A stretch of DNA of 64,000 nucleotides, from positions 5,797,821-5,861,820 of the forward strand of contig JAJEKV010000057.1 in the NCBI GenBank assembly GCA_021234155.1, read 5' to 3'. Numbering within the stretch: the first letter of the stretch is position 1; each line of letters begins with the position of its first letter. This stretch comes from Isoetes taiwanensis. Lineage: Eukaryota > Streptophyta > Lycopodiopsida > Isoetales > Isoetaceae. The notes under the pieces are model-generated. The model saw nothing but the letters and a program-made list of their open reading frames with translations. It was not told the DNA's origin and did not search any database. Positions 13,205 to 24,529 of the stretch are shown one piece after another. A program made the position numbers and the translations under genes.

Positions 13205-13325
13205 CCGGCCGATGACTTTTAAAGAACGAGAGACGCCGTTTAAGGGCGTATAAACGTCGTTCAACGACGTTTAAAGGTCGCTCAACGACGTCTATAACGA
13301 CAAGTTCACGGCTATAACGACGTCG
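13205..13325. repeat. CGTCGTT/AACGACG palindrome cluster
   Basis: Contains GACGCCGTTTAAGGGCGT, AAACGTCGTTCAACGACGTTT and further CAACGACGTCTATAACGAC words in about 115 bases. It matches the clusters at 19.8 and 20.6 kb and is the leftmost strong subterminal-type signal of the CACTA region. Confidence 0.65.
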
Positions 13326-13564
13326 TCTGAAATTTGTTTTGTTTTCGGTATCTTTGAGGATGCCATATATATTGCCCTATTAGTCCTCCGCTTCTCCGCC
13401 CTCAGCGTCTCTGCTCCTGGCCCTCCGGCTTTCCTCCTCCTCCCTCCTTCGCCGACGACTCCTCACCTACATCTCGCCATGGCGCTTCTCGATGCATGCC
13501 CGCTTGATACGCACTGTAGAGGCCGTCTGGCCGCCGGAGTACCCGAATCACCTCTCGGTCTCGA

Positions 13565-13984
13565 GTGGCTAGAGACGAACCTAACCCCAAGAAAGGCGGA
13601 GTTCAAGCAGAAGCCATGACAAAGCTGCATGATAGGGGGCAAGAAAGACCTCGTTCGACATGGGGCCGGAACCTTCCCTCAATACGGTGCTCGAAAGTGC
13701 ACGAAGAAATGCATGGTGAACTTCGTTGTTGCTTGGCCAGTATGCTAGAGGATAGGGGCCTTTGGAAGGGAAACATTTCGTCGGCCCTACTTTCAAAAGT
13801 TGCACCGGACCAACCCGGGGCATCTTGCGGAAGTGCTCGTTACATGAATTCCTTTGGGGAAATGTACACCACAGCCGGGAGGGCTTGGATTCCATGTCGG
13901 GAGGCTTGTTACGAGGGGAGGAAATCACCGCCGAGCACCTTGAAGTTCATGCGAGTGGATCACATCGATGATATATACCACTAG
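13565..13984 (+). CDS. Unrecognised 139-aa ORF within the CACTA region
   Basis: An uninterrupted frame, basic and Arg/Lys-rich at its N-terminus, ending in an AT-rich stretch that resembles a 3' untranslated region. It matches no family I know. A 115-codon ORF overlaps on the other strand, so chance cannot be excluded. If real, it could be a passenger gene or an accessory ORF of the transposon, or a retained host exon. Confidence 0.2.
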   Translation: MARDEPNPKKGGVQAEAMTKLHDRGQERPRSTWGRNLPSIRCSKVHEEMHGELRCCLASMLEDRGLWKGNISSALLSKVAPDQPGASCGSARYMNSFGEMYTTAGRAWIPCREACYEGRKSPPSTLKFMRVDHIDDIYH

Positions 13985-15310
13985 ATGTGCACCGCATCCA
14001 CTTTTGTTTTTGTGTATTTGAATTGTGTATGGGTTTTTTATATGAATTTTGTATTTTGAAGGGAATACATATATGATTTTTTGTATATGAATCTTGCATT
14101 TTGAAGGGAATCTTCACATTTTATGATTAATTAAACATAAAGCTCGTACTCAACCGTATGTAGAACTGCCTCGATCGGTTGCAAACCATAGGTCTATACT
14201 AGGATGCCAATTAACTTGGCATAAATGTCTATGATAACCGAGTTGCAATACTAATGTTGCCTAATATGGTTTGTAGTATACACAAATTTCGCATGCCAAA
14301 GTATTTTCTTATTCATATGTGGGAAGAAAATATAATAATCATAATAAAGTAATGAAGGTTCAATCGATGGTAGTCTTCTATCATGACAATAGTCGCCCCC
14401 CCCAACCCCCAACCTCCCTATTCGACCATCATCTCTTCTTCACCTTCAAATATCACGAGGGGCGAGCCTTATGGAACTCTGAACCCACCGATCTTGCAAA
14501 GGATGCGAAGCGAAGGTGACCTACAAAACCTCTATTACATTAGTTCCTTTGTTAATGACATATATAAATTTTATTGCATCCAAGTAAACATACTTGTTCA
14601 CATTGCTCAACCCTCTCGAGTGTGTCTTGACCCGCGATCACCGACGAAGTTGAATCTAGTGAATCTGAGGCCCACTCGGATCTTTGCGTGATCGTGGCAT
14701 GAGCACCAGTACACACAAGATCAAACCATTAGGCATCAAACAACATTGTTTTGAATGCACTACCGACATCAACCTCCATGATAGTCTTTATAGTACCAAT
14801 CCATTCCAACATTGCCTCGATTGGGTTTGGGTGCGCACTACCGGTCACGGCAAACCGTACTAAACTTTGTGATATACCACAATCATAAGTGCGTTTGCCA
14901 TGATCCACACTTTGTCGTCGAAAGTGAGCACCGGAAGACCATATTGATGCATATGAATTATACTACAAAGTAAAGGAACAAATGTTCAAAATAACGACGA
15001 AACTTCGTGAATTATATGCTATTAAGTTGCACTTACAAATAGTGACACGCCTTTAGCATATGCAAATTCTTCGCTAGAAACATGTTATATGCGTTGCCTT
15101 GCCATCTCTAGTTGTTCGAAAGCAGCCATTTATTGTTTATCTCACTTGGCGGGACCCTAGATGATCCGGAAGTGGTTGTTTAAGTATTCTTTTGTCGATA
15201 GCGTCTTCTCTCCTCATCTCTCTTTTATTTTTTCTTCCTCATTTTTTTTTTATCCATTTCTCCATGGGAGTGGAGTTGTAGATGAGAAACTTATTGACTT
15301 TTGCTGTTCT
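13985..15310. other. Unassigned; short ~58-bp duplication
   Basis: No gene recognised. A segment around TATGAATTTTGTATTTTGAAGGGAA at 14,040 is repeated in diverged form near 14,087. A C-rich run (CCCCCCCCAACCCCC) lies at about 14,396-14,410. On the minus strand this lies downstream of the transposase, where a second CACTA domain (DUF4216-type) could sit, but I could not read one. Confidence 0.35.
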
Positions 15311-15319
15311 TCTAGTGTG

Positions 15320-17590
15320 AACAATTTCTTACGTGGTCTTCCTTGGAACTTCTCCAACTATAGTTGGAGTGTCTTCATCGGTCCATAATCGTGGAGCATT
15401 GGGGTGTAGATCGCCAAGAACTTGGGTGACATAGAATAATGACTCTCGTGCTAACCAACCCTGGCCATGCAACCTCTTTGCCTTGACGTCTGAAGTCCTT
15501 GAGGACCTTGAGGAAAGCGTTCTATAAAAACATCCATCTAGGATTTGTTGTGCCCGCAAGCTCTACGCCGTCCACTAAATGCACTAGTAAGTGAGTTTGT
15601 ATGTCCGAAAACTTGTTGGGAATTCTTTCTCTAGCATACAACATGCCTCAACGACCTTAGTTCGCATGTCCCGGCAATTTCATTTGTCGGTATCTCCTTC
15701 CTTGTAATCCATCTAAATATGATTTAAGAAAAAAAAAGTTAAGTGAGAGTTCAGCATCGAAAGTTTTCTAAATCCGTGCGAACACGGAAAACTCGATAGG
15801 AGACATATTGCATGTAGTGGACCGTGTGAGAGGGGCCCCTCGGAACAATAGGCATAACAAACGCAACATCTTATGCCAATCATGAGATTTCAACCAGTTA
15901 ACTCCCCTTTTGGAGAAACAATTCGCAACGAATGCATATATCTGTCGGAGTCTTTATTGCCTTGATCGCTTCGAGCGGGTTTCATACATTTTCTAGGCAC
16001 GATCCAATCCACTTGTGGCCTTATTCCTTCTTCGACATTTAACCATGCTTTAGATTTTGATCCACTTCTTGTAGATCTTCTCTTTTCGTGTCCTTACGTC
16101 CGGTGACATGCTTCCAAATAGGCGCGAAACGTTTTTAAAGATATTGCATGGGATCAAGAAGATGATGAATCTTCAATTCTGTCCAATAGGGTAGAAGGAA
16201 GAAGGATGCTTTCCACTTCATTCCCTTAACCTTATTTCCTTCAATGGCATCCCACATGTTACCCCAATCTCTCATTGTCAACCTTTTGGGAGGCTCTTGA
16301 TTAAATGTTTTCTCTTGGACCTACGTATCGAAGTTCCATTTTCCATTGGCGATATCTCTTGAAGTTTGCATAGACATTTTTGTGCAATGCCGTTGACGCC
16401 GCGAGTTCAACTGTTCAAACCCACACAAGTGACATGCATATCCGGACACTTGGAGTCCGGAGAGTTCATACAAACCAGACCAATGCGTCGTTGTCCACAT
16501 TAAGATTGCTCTCAAGGTAAATCTTCGTTCAGACTGAAGTTCTCTTGAGACATCGTAAACTTCAATACCTTCACTCCACAATGTCAAAAGCTCATCAATA
16601 ACTATTTTTTGGATATGGATCTAGACTTTCCGGCTTCTTCGGTCCTCGAACTAATAGTACTACCATTAAATGGCTAGTCTTCATGAGTAACCACGATTGG
16701 TAAATTATAGTTGATCAACACTACTTGCCAAGTTGACCACGGTGATTGGCGTCCATAAGGATTAACACCATCCGTTTGCCAACCCTAATCGAGATTTAGT
16801 GGCTCTCTTCCAAATTCGGCCATGTTTCATCAATATGCTTCCATTGCTTGCAAAACCAGCGGAATTACATTGTCACTTTCGGCGCATTAAAACACCAACC
16901 CATGGCGAAGCTAGAGATTCACATCGAAACAATAGCCTTATCGAGGGATCAATGGAAAGTAGCGAACCACCTTCATCCGGGGCCAGTCTTTCCCTTGGCA
17001 TCTGCGTTGTACCTAGAGGCACCACATTTAGGGCATGTTTACGTGTTCTTGTAGATGTCATCGGATAATATACCATGCAATCATTTGGACAAGCGTGAAT
17101 CTTATGGTAGCCCTTAAACCCAAGAGCTGCCAATATATTTTTTATTTCAGTGCGACTTTTGGGCATAGTGTTCCCTTGTGGGAGTATTTTCTCTTGCAAT
17201 AACTGTATAAAAACAGAGACCTTTACGTTATACATTCAACTACAAATTCAATAAGTCAAGTGATTGCAATTGTACTTACTCTAACAAAGCGTAATACCAT
17301 TGCTCCATTTGAATTTGGCTTGAAGGTTTAATATCAATAAAGATGTAATAGATCAATCTAGATATGCTTGCACAGGATATAATGCTTTATCGCCTCCTCC
17401 AATAAAACGTGATCTTCATGACCATCGTTAGGAGTATTTATATATCGTCATCTAGGTGGATTGTCGAAGATTGGGCCAAATGCATCTAACATGTCGGCTA
17501 TGGGTTCCTCAACTTCCATGAAGTCCGCCATAGGGGCATTGTCGCCATCTTCATCATCATTCTATTCATCTTCATCTTCATCATTGTACT
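15320..17590 (-). pseudogene. CACTA-type transposase (TNP2 / Transposase_21 with DUF4218), broken
   Basis: Read on the minus strand across several frames. Near 17,395-17,430 is a segment ending in the PLYPGAKHT-like motif seen before the catalytic core. At about 17,085-17,170 come PKSRTEIKNILAALGF and KIHACPNDCMVYY, a hallmark of plant TNP2 proteins. At 16,540-16,585 is LWSEGIEVYD. At about 16,170-16,225 are KASFFLLPYWTELKIHHLL and DPM. At about 15,540-15,650 is CMLEKEFPTSF, and at 15,390-15,450 FYVTQVLGDLHPNAPRLW, corresponding to DUF4218. The order agrees with a TNP2 protein transcribed right to left. Several frameshifts and stops separate the blocks, so it cannot make a full product as read. 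In intact relatives this enzyme cuts at the CACTA ends and drives cut-and-paste movement. Confidence 0.88.
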
Positions 17591-19464
17591 CTTCATTATC
17601 GCGTTGTGCCCATGTTTGTACCATCTTTGCTCAATGTATTCTAATTACGCTATCCGCAATGACTTTTGATGTAAGCCAATTCAATGCGCTTGGATGTGGT
17701 CTCATATCCACTTGCCTACCTCGTCGCCGATTAAACGCGAAATATATCGTGATTGATACATACATTGAGAGCCAGTGTTTGTTAAATTTTAAGCATTTAA
17801 TAGCGAGCGAAATATAAAATTTTTATGTCATAATCAAAGCATATATTGAAGATATAATACACATTTATCTTCAATATGTGCAATCTCATTCCAAGAGAAG
17901 AAGAAGAAGAATTCGAAGAAGAAGAAGAAAAATGGTGCATTCCGACAAAAATTATATGAGTAATTTGAGTACATCATCAAAGGACCTCCGGTATTGGTCT
18001 ACCGTATTCATATTCAATGAACAATTCATCACCAATACACAAAGTTTTTATAGCATAAACCATGATATATCTCCCGTCAATTTTACGGCTAAAAAAATCT
18101 TCTTGGTCTTTGTTTGCCTCGACAAATTCACAATTGGTAGCTTCAGATTCTCGATAGAGCTATTAATAAAAGCAACTAAGGTTTCCATGCAACCGAGGGA
18201 TCGACCATCAATATATGTGAAGCTAGCGTGATCAGGCTTGGATATTGTTAGATTGCATTTGAATTTAGGCCATAGATGATGCGTCATTTAATCGATGCTT
18301 ACTCAATTTATGCCAATTAATCCGAGTTATATTGAGTTCCACATATGGCATTAAAGGAACGGTCGTATACCATCTTTGACTTTCACACTAGTCATAATAT
18401 ATAATCCTGGCCGTAAGACCTGGGACCCGACTATTTTAATCATGTACCGCCTACCCCAATATGTAAATTGCTCCCCATAAATAATTGGCTTGCCTCTAGG
18501 CCATGCATTGAATTTCTTACGATCTTTTATCGTAAAAGGGCTGGACCAAATGGACTAGTGAAGGTGGAAGATTATTTTCTTGACATGATCTAGTACATTC
18601 CAATTTTGATGAACATTGTCATTCCCTCCAATCTTGGCAACGGCCATTGCACGGCGGCGAGTTCTATCACGTAATGGGATACTCTTTGAGGAAGTTGATG
18701 GCTTTCTTTTTTTGTAGGGTTTTCTATGAACGCATTCATAGTATCAACATCATCTACTTCCAATGACAACATAACCCCAAAATCTATATATCTTGCCGAG
18801 CTCACTTCATTCTCAATTTCTTCCTAACAAAATACAAGCAAACTAAGTTAAGACATCGATTCAAGTACATGAAAGTAGTTGATTATCGTTCATAAGATTC
18901 GTATTATACCTCGTTGGAATACCCCACATGTGCGTCCGAGCACCGGATTTGTCGGGCATTCACCATATTTCTCAACATGGTCGAGGGCGCTCTTTCTCAT
19001 CCGTTTTATTTGTCCTTTGCACATCGAACAATTGCAATATAACCGCTCACAAGTACAACCGCAAAAAAAAAATAACATCAAGATATAAAGTTAACTAATC
19101 ATTCAAACATGTTTATGGTACATACATCGGGCGGCATTCATTTCATGCACACCACCCAAACCTCTAGGAAGACTAGGTCCACTTTGGGTCTAATTGGACT
19201 ATTTGTGGCAATTGTTGGGGTAACATTCTTGCGCAAGTCGCCATGTAACTTTCTCAAAGCTTTTCTCTGTCTCACTTTACGCTCAAATTCCTTCCGACGT
19301 TAGGTCCATGTTGTTTTTCTAGTAAACAATAAAAATATTAATAAAAAACCATGTAATAATATAATAATTATAAATATCCATGTTTTTTTCATGATTTTAT
19401 CAAATGTTTATTCTTAAGATTCAGATTCATACAACGTTTATGATATTTAAAAAGCATTTGATTG
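17591..19464. other. 5' part of the CACTA region, no clear domain
   Basis: Upstream of the transposase on its own strand. Holds a GAA/TTC microsatellite (about 17,893-17,930), an acidic Asp/Glu-rich stretch on the minus strand (about 17,525-17,600) that probably belongs to the transposase N-terminus, and ORFs of 63-117 codons without family motifs. Introns or decay would explain the broken frames. Confidence 0.4.
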
Positions 19465-19690
19465 AAGGGTGCCTGAACCCGATACATCTAGTCCTCTCCA
19501 TTTGAAATGGAGTCGACCAATTATATATTCACGCAAACCTTTCAAATCTTTTGTAATCTATGAAGATTGAAACTTACGTTACGAGGTGCATAAACCCGAT
19601 ACATTTAGTCTTCTCCATTCGGGATGGAACCGACCGCATCCTTGATCATGCATCCCTCAAGTTTTAACATACTTTTCTAATCTATTAGCA
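19465..19690. repeat. ~117-bp tandem duplication related to the 0.5-0.85 kb repeat
   Basis: ACCCGATACAT begins at 19,477 and again at 19,594. Each copy continues with a TAGTCyTCTCCATT segment and an ATGGAnnCGACC word. The layout matches the 121-bp repeat at the left of the window, also followed by a CGTCGTT palindrome cluster in the same orientation. Confidence 0.65.
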
Positions 19691-19824
19691 TTTGGAGGTG
19701 TTTAACTCTAACACAAAGATTAAAGCGAGAGATCTTACCTTATGAAGACCCACCGCCAAAAAAATCCGAAACAAACGAAAGTGAAAATAACAAGTAAATA
19801 CCCGAGAAGCGGTTCCCCCTTTAT

Positions 19825-19995
19825 ATGTGACGTCGTTTATCGACGTGCGTGTAACGTCGTTTAACGACGCCAAGCCGACGCCGATCGACACCTAGGCATG
19901 CCACATCGCCTTCGCGCCCCCGATGCCCCCTCATATGCCACGCCGGATGATCATGACGCCGTTTAACGACGTCAAATGATCATAACGTCGTTAAA
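19825..19995. repeat. CGTCGTTTAACGACG palindrome cluster
   Basis: GACGTCGTTTATCGACGT, TAACGTCGTTTAACGACG and GACGCCGTTTAACGACGTC lie within 170 bases, followed by AACGTCGTTAAAACGAC. They are near-perfect short palindromes, consistent with CACTA subterminal protein-binding repeats. Confidence 0.7.
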
Positions 19996-20579
19996 ACGAC
20001 CAACCGTGATTGTTTAACATAACAAACAACATACAATACAAATAACACAAATAAATAAAATACCGATTGTTCCCATTCATAAAATAAGCTTATACAACGA
20101 CAACACAAATAGATAAAAAACTTATTGTTTCCATTCATAAAAAGCTTATACATTACTTATGTCCATCCCGGGGACGTGATGCTTTTGATGCAACCATTTG
20201 CATCATTATCGCACCATTAATGTCGTTTTCTCTTTGTTTGGCTCGGTGAGCCATTCTACCGATGTCGTCCCGCATGGAACGCCGGATGTTAGTGCAATCG
20301 AAGCTCCTTTTCACTCATCTTTGCCACGATGGTGAAGGGAGGGTTCTCGGCCGAGAAGCGAGGGGGTTCTTTGAGTTGTCTTCCCTTGAGGAGGAGGATT
20401 ACCGCTAGAAGGAACATATCATCGCGAAGGTGGTCTTCAAGCCACGGACCATTATAGCAAGATAGGGAAGAACACTCAAAAAAATAAGAATAACAAAGAA
20501 GCATCATCGATGGATCCACTTATAACGTGGATGTAGGGTTAGGGTTAGGTTAGGGTTTTATTTGGCAAAAAAAAAAAAA
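19996..20579. other. Unassigned, between palindrome clusters
   Basis: AT-rich, with a tandem duplication around 20,028-20,150 (CAACACAAATAnATAAAA, then TTCCCATTCATAAAA and AGCTTATACA appear twice). Three to four TTAGGG-like words (GGGTTAGGGTTAGGTTAGGG) occur at about 20,535-20,555. No gene recognised. Confidence 0.4.
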
Positions 20580-21019
20580 AATTCCTCGTGTGACGTCGTT
20601 AACGACGGCGTTTGCCGACGTGTCTTGACACGCAGCCAGCTTTGGCACCAAAGACCATGCCACGCAGTGCAGTGACGGACACGCCGGGCCAGTAACGCCG
20701 TTCAACAACTGCATTGGCCGCCTTGACACGAAGCGCGCCTTTGGCAATCGCCCATTTCCACGATGACGCGACGCCAGCGCTGCGGAAACGCCGCTGGAAC
20801 GACGCGGATACTGACGCGGTTTGACATCGCAGCTCGCCAGCCTGGCGCTAGCATCTATGCCACGCAGTAACCGGACACGCCGTCGCGATGACCGGCGCTG
20901 AACGAGCCTCAACGACACGCCGCTGCCGTTGAACGACGATGTCATCGCATCAACGACGACACCGCTTCGCTTCATCGACGACGCTGACGCCGTTAGACGC
21001 CGACGATCCCTTTGTAGTG
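20580..21019. repeat. GC-rich CACTA subterminal region with terminus
   Basis: About 430 bases packed with ACGCCG, ACGACG and GACGC words on both strands, ending TTTGTAGTG at 21,011-21,019. The 165-codon minus-strand ORF over it is Arg/Ser-rich, as expected from translating CG repeats, and I do not regard it as a gene. AT-rich DNA resumes soon after the terminus. Confidence 0.7.
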
Positions 21020-21825
21020 CTCGCAGACCGTCAAAATGCTTTGGCAAAATCTATAAATGCAATGTATAATGCCGCAGATGGCGCTTTGCTCTTTTCAACT
21101 AATACACGGCCGCCAATGCATGATCGCCGCAAAAATCTTCCGAAACCCGCTTTGACATTTGGATCGCTATTTCTCCTCTCCCAGCGCTTAGCTTGTGTTC
21201 TAACAAGCTTCCCAATATTTTGGAGAATATACTACCTATCAAGATAGTCCTGTAATTCTGCATTGCTTTTTTGTCTCCTGATTTATGGATTGGATCCTGA
21301 TTTATTGGATGGCTTGCCATATATGAAGTGTGGAAAGTTCGTACATGTGGTTTCATGCATACACAGCTCCTCTCTGAAGCTTCATTTCGAGGCTTCTTTG
21401 TGAAGATTATTTATGAATGCAGAATGTTGAAGTTTGTGCACGTACTCTGTCATGAGAATCCGGCCATTTTCTTTCTTGCCAGATTGTTTTCTACACATGC
21501 CATTTGTTGCAGGCAGCCTAGTTTTGTTGTTGACCTTTATTTCTTATACCAATGCAATGGTGTTCTATTTATTAGTCCTGTATATGCACTGATGTAACTC
21601 ACGTATATATATGCGTATGAATATGCATATGGAGAGCACAAACTTATACACAAGTCTGAGGTGGAAACTCCACAGCCCTCCATTTAGCATATTCGTAGAA
21701 TCCATTATATCATTGGTATAGGCCTAGCTTGAATCCAATGTTAAAAAAAATAAAAATATAGGGAGTGTAAGAAAGTCAGTTTGATTGGGAGCAGATGTGC
21801 AATTGTTTCATCCTTCTTTCCGAGC
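21020..21825. other. Unassigned flank
   Basis: Ordinary AT-rich sequence with a TATATATGCGTATGAATATGCATATGG stretch near 21,605. ORFs up to 102 codons have no recognisable domain. I see nothing else in it. Confidence 0.4.
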
Positions 21826-22640
21826 CCCCAAACTGGATTCTAAGCACCCTTGGGGCAGCCAGAGACCCCTTAGACTTTGGAGCCCTCAAAACCCCCACAC
21901 CTGCTGTAGTTGGCATGCAATAATTGTGAGTGATGTTCTATTCTAATCTATGAGAAGCAGTGGCAGTAGATTAGAGCAGTGGCATGTTAAATGGTGTCGT
22001 GTTATACAAAGCTTTGGAAAGACCTATGAGAAGCAAAGGGCGGAGGGTCAAAGTCAAAGTCAAAGGTGGTGGGCACCCCTACCCGGTGTTCTTTGGGCTC
22101 GCTAAAACACCGACACCCCCCCCACCACTTAGGGTTTCCGCTGACTAGCCCAAAAGGTGCTCCCAGCGCTCTTGAGTCCCCAAATTCAATTCTAGGCACC
22201 CTTTTCCGCAGCCGAGACCCCTCAAACTTTGGGAGTCATGGCCCTGAGAAGATGGGCGGCCTCGGGAAACCCCAAGGCGAGGGGCCCGCCGCACAAACGG
22301 GTCCCGATCAGCCATCATGGATGGGGGGAGAGTCATCCTCCATGAAGAAGGAGGCTCGGGCTAAGGCTAAGGCCCCCTCAGCCGACAGGCCGGCCCGTAG
22401 GAAGGGGTTAATTGCTCGAGACCACATAGGAACTCCCCGCCCAAGCAGAGAATGGAGCCACGCCAAAGCGGGAATGGAGGCTAACAGTGCTCACTGGCCG
22501 GTATGGCGTTGGAGATGGAGTCCCTCGGCATCCCATGTGCTCAAAAGGCAAATCGGGGTCGAGAAGAACCGTATCACAGGCTTGGAGACCCGCACGCTGC
22601 ATGTGGAAGATGGCCTTGGCCTCATGGAATAAAATAACGG
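21826..22640. repeat. Dispersed repeat related to 45.2-46.0 kb
   Basis: A GAGTCCCCAAATTCAATTCTAGGCACCC block near 22,173 resembles 21,828-21,880 in this segment and GAGTCCCCATTTTGCATTCTAAGCATCC near 45,310. Farther on, AAGGAGGCTCGGGCTAAGG (about 22,348) resembles GGGAGGCTCGTGCTAAGG near 45,745. The similarity is partial but collinear over several hundred bases. A 188-codon plus-strand ORF (22,066-22,632) is not conserved in the other copy and shows no domain, so I do not call it a gene. Confidence 0.45.
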
Positions 22641-23289
22641 CTAAGGTTAGCCAAATGGCTATTTTGTAGCAGTTTTGCCAAGAAAAACGGCTAAAGTAAA
22701 TGGAAAAAATGCCCAGAAAAAAGAAAATTTTAGCCCAATTTTTTTGCCGCCCAAGTGAGTTTTTAGGTTGAATAGCCAAACCTTTACCTCCAGATATATC
22801 CATCAGGACATCGATTAGCTAAACCTAAGATAGAGTGGTCTTGGAAAAATGGATAGATTAGCCTGAAATTCAACACCAATGTATGTACTAACTTTAAGAA
22901 ATTTCAAATAGGGATTATATTTTTCTTTTTTTTCCACTTTCTTTCTTGTTCCAAGTACAAAGTTAAAGCATTAGAGGAAAAGGAACAATATAGTCCCTTT
23001 TTTTTTAGGTTTTTGAACATGTTCATGTATGTTTGTGTCTTGATTTATGTATTTACAATAAATTCAATGTCTTTGCCAAAATGCTTGGATTTTTTTAAAT
23101 TACTATAGCGTGATGGCTAATATTTGCCTTTCCATTTTGTGAAAGTTTAGCCAAAAGCAAGAAACCGTGGATTTTTGAAAAAACCACTTAGTTTAGCCAA
23201 GTGTTAGAAACTTCTAGCCCCACTTCGAAGATAATTTAGCTAAACCTATTTTGGCTACACCAAAATATAGGAGTAGTAATTTATTCCAT
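22641..23289. other. Unassigned AT-rich stretch
   Basis: No gene recognised. Words of the type TTTAGCCAAA/TTAGCTAAACC recur on both strands around 22,640-22,830 and 23,120-23,260, which could be diverged terminal repeats of a small element. No clean inverted repeat is visible. Confidence 0.35.
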
Positions 23290-24529
23290 GCTTGGCCTTG
23301 CACACTTCGAGTGGCAAGGCCCGGGCAGAGGTCCCGACATGCGGGGCCCTTAGACTCGTGGTTCATCACTCGACACCATGACACGCGAGAGGGAGCGCAA
23401 TGAGACGATGGTCACTTATGGTCACGGCTCGGCTCCCGAGGTAGAGGCAGCCACCACCATGGCGCGGGGCACAGCGTGTTTGCTCAGACGACCACACACG
23501 CCCGGGATCTTCGTGAGTAAGATCGAAAAGAAAAGCCCCTCGGCGCGTAGTGTCGGGGGCTCGAGCACGCCTCGCCACTCGAGCACGGAGCTCCGGGGGC
23601 GCGGGCAACCATCCACGCAGCCGGGGTCTCCCCTCCGGTGTTCATAGTCAGGCTGCAGCCGGTCTGGCCGGTGAGATGGCCAAGCAGCCAGAAGGCTACT
23701 ACCCAAGAGCCGTTCGACTTCACAGGGCGAACGCTGGGGCTCGACCGCTATCCCGGGCCACGGCCCACCCTTAGCAAACACGCCCCGATCGCTGCCCCGC
23801 TCTCCATTCCCTCCCTATCCCGCCAGTACACTCCGGGCACTCCACGCCATCCCGTACCACCACCTCACCCCTTCGGGCCCACCTTTGACCCAAGCAGTCG
23901 CTGGAACTCTCGTGAGCGCAGCGAGAGGCCACACCGTAGTTCGAGGCATGCCGTATCACAGGAGAGAGAGTCTACCACAACATCCGGGAACACACATTCT
24001 CGACGGGATGACATTCCCGGCCGATTCACATTTCTCGAAAGCAGCGGCAAGATGGGGCTCCGGCCACCTTGGCTGTGGACCGCATTGTCATATTCACGGT
24101 TCGCGGATGCACGGTCGTGATGCCATATTGGCCCGTGGGCGGATGTTGAAGGGGACATCCCCGACGCGGACGGGACCTCACACCCGCGGCAGCGGGAGGC
24201 ACGCAGACGGGGCTTGTGGGGTCGGGCATTCGCCCAGCGGGGGATGCGCAGATTGGTTCGGCGGGGATGCACATTTTCCGACGACGCTGCTGCTTTCGGC
24301 ACCCCCGCGAGCCCAAACCACCGGTACGCCGGCCACGCCTGCTTCTACTACCACGGCCCCCCCTTCTCCTGCTCCTACTCACTTGCTCCCTCGTGGCCCA
24401 CGCCCTCTCGACCACATCTTTGCCTCAGCTCCATCTACTTCTCCAAATTTCGGCCTCCGCTTCCCGTCCTCCCCATGACTCGGTGGCGCGCGCCATCCCT
24501 GGCGACAAATAGGATTGTGCCTCCGGGTG

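Larger units (their letters stand above)
13205..21019 (-). mobile_element. CACTA (En/Spm) DNA transposon region; left end not located
   Basis: Three independent signals agree: a minus-strand TNP2/Transposase_21-like pseudogene (about 15.3-17.6 kb), dense CGTCGTTTAACGACG palindromes near both sides, and a plus-strand right terminus TTTGTAGTG at 21,011-21,019, the reverse complement of the CACTACAAA start typical of the superfamily. The three bases after it are CTC. I could not find a matching CACTACAAA left end followed by the same subterminal sequence, so the start given is the first palindrome cluster, not a true terminus. Nested insertions or two overlapping elements are possible. Confidence 0.65.

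Noticed and set aside
20533-20560. Telomere repeat (TTAGGG type)
   Set aside because: Only three to four irregular copies within ordinary sequence; too few to call a telomere or a clear interstitial array.
20550-21047. 165-codon Arg/Ser-rich minus-strand ORF
   Set aside because: Product of translating CG-rich CACTA subterminal repeats; it runs past the element end.
22066-22632. 188-codon plus-strand ORF
   Set aside because: No recognisable domain and the related repeat at 45.2-46.0 kb does not keep the frame.
23885-24478. 197-codon ORF as LINE ORF1
   Set aside because: Two other long frames overlap it and no RNA-binding or zinc-knuckle motif is visible; the open frame can come from GC content.
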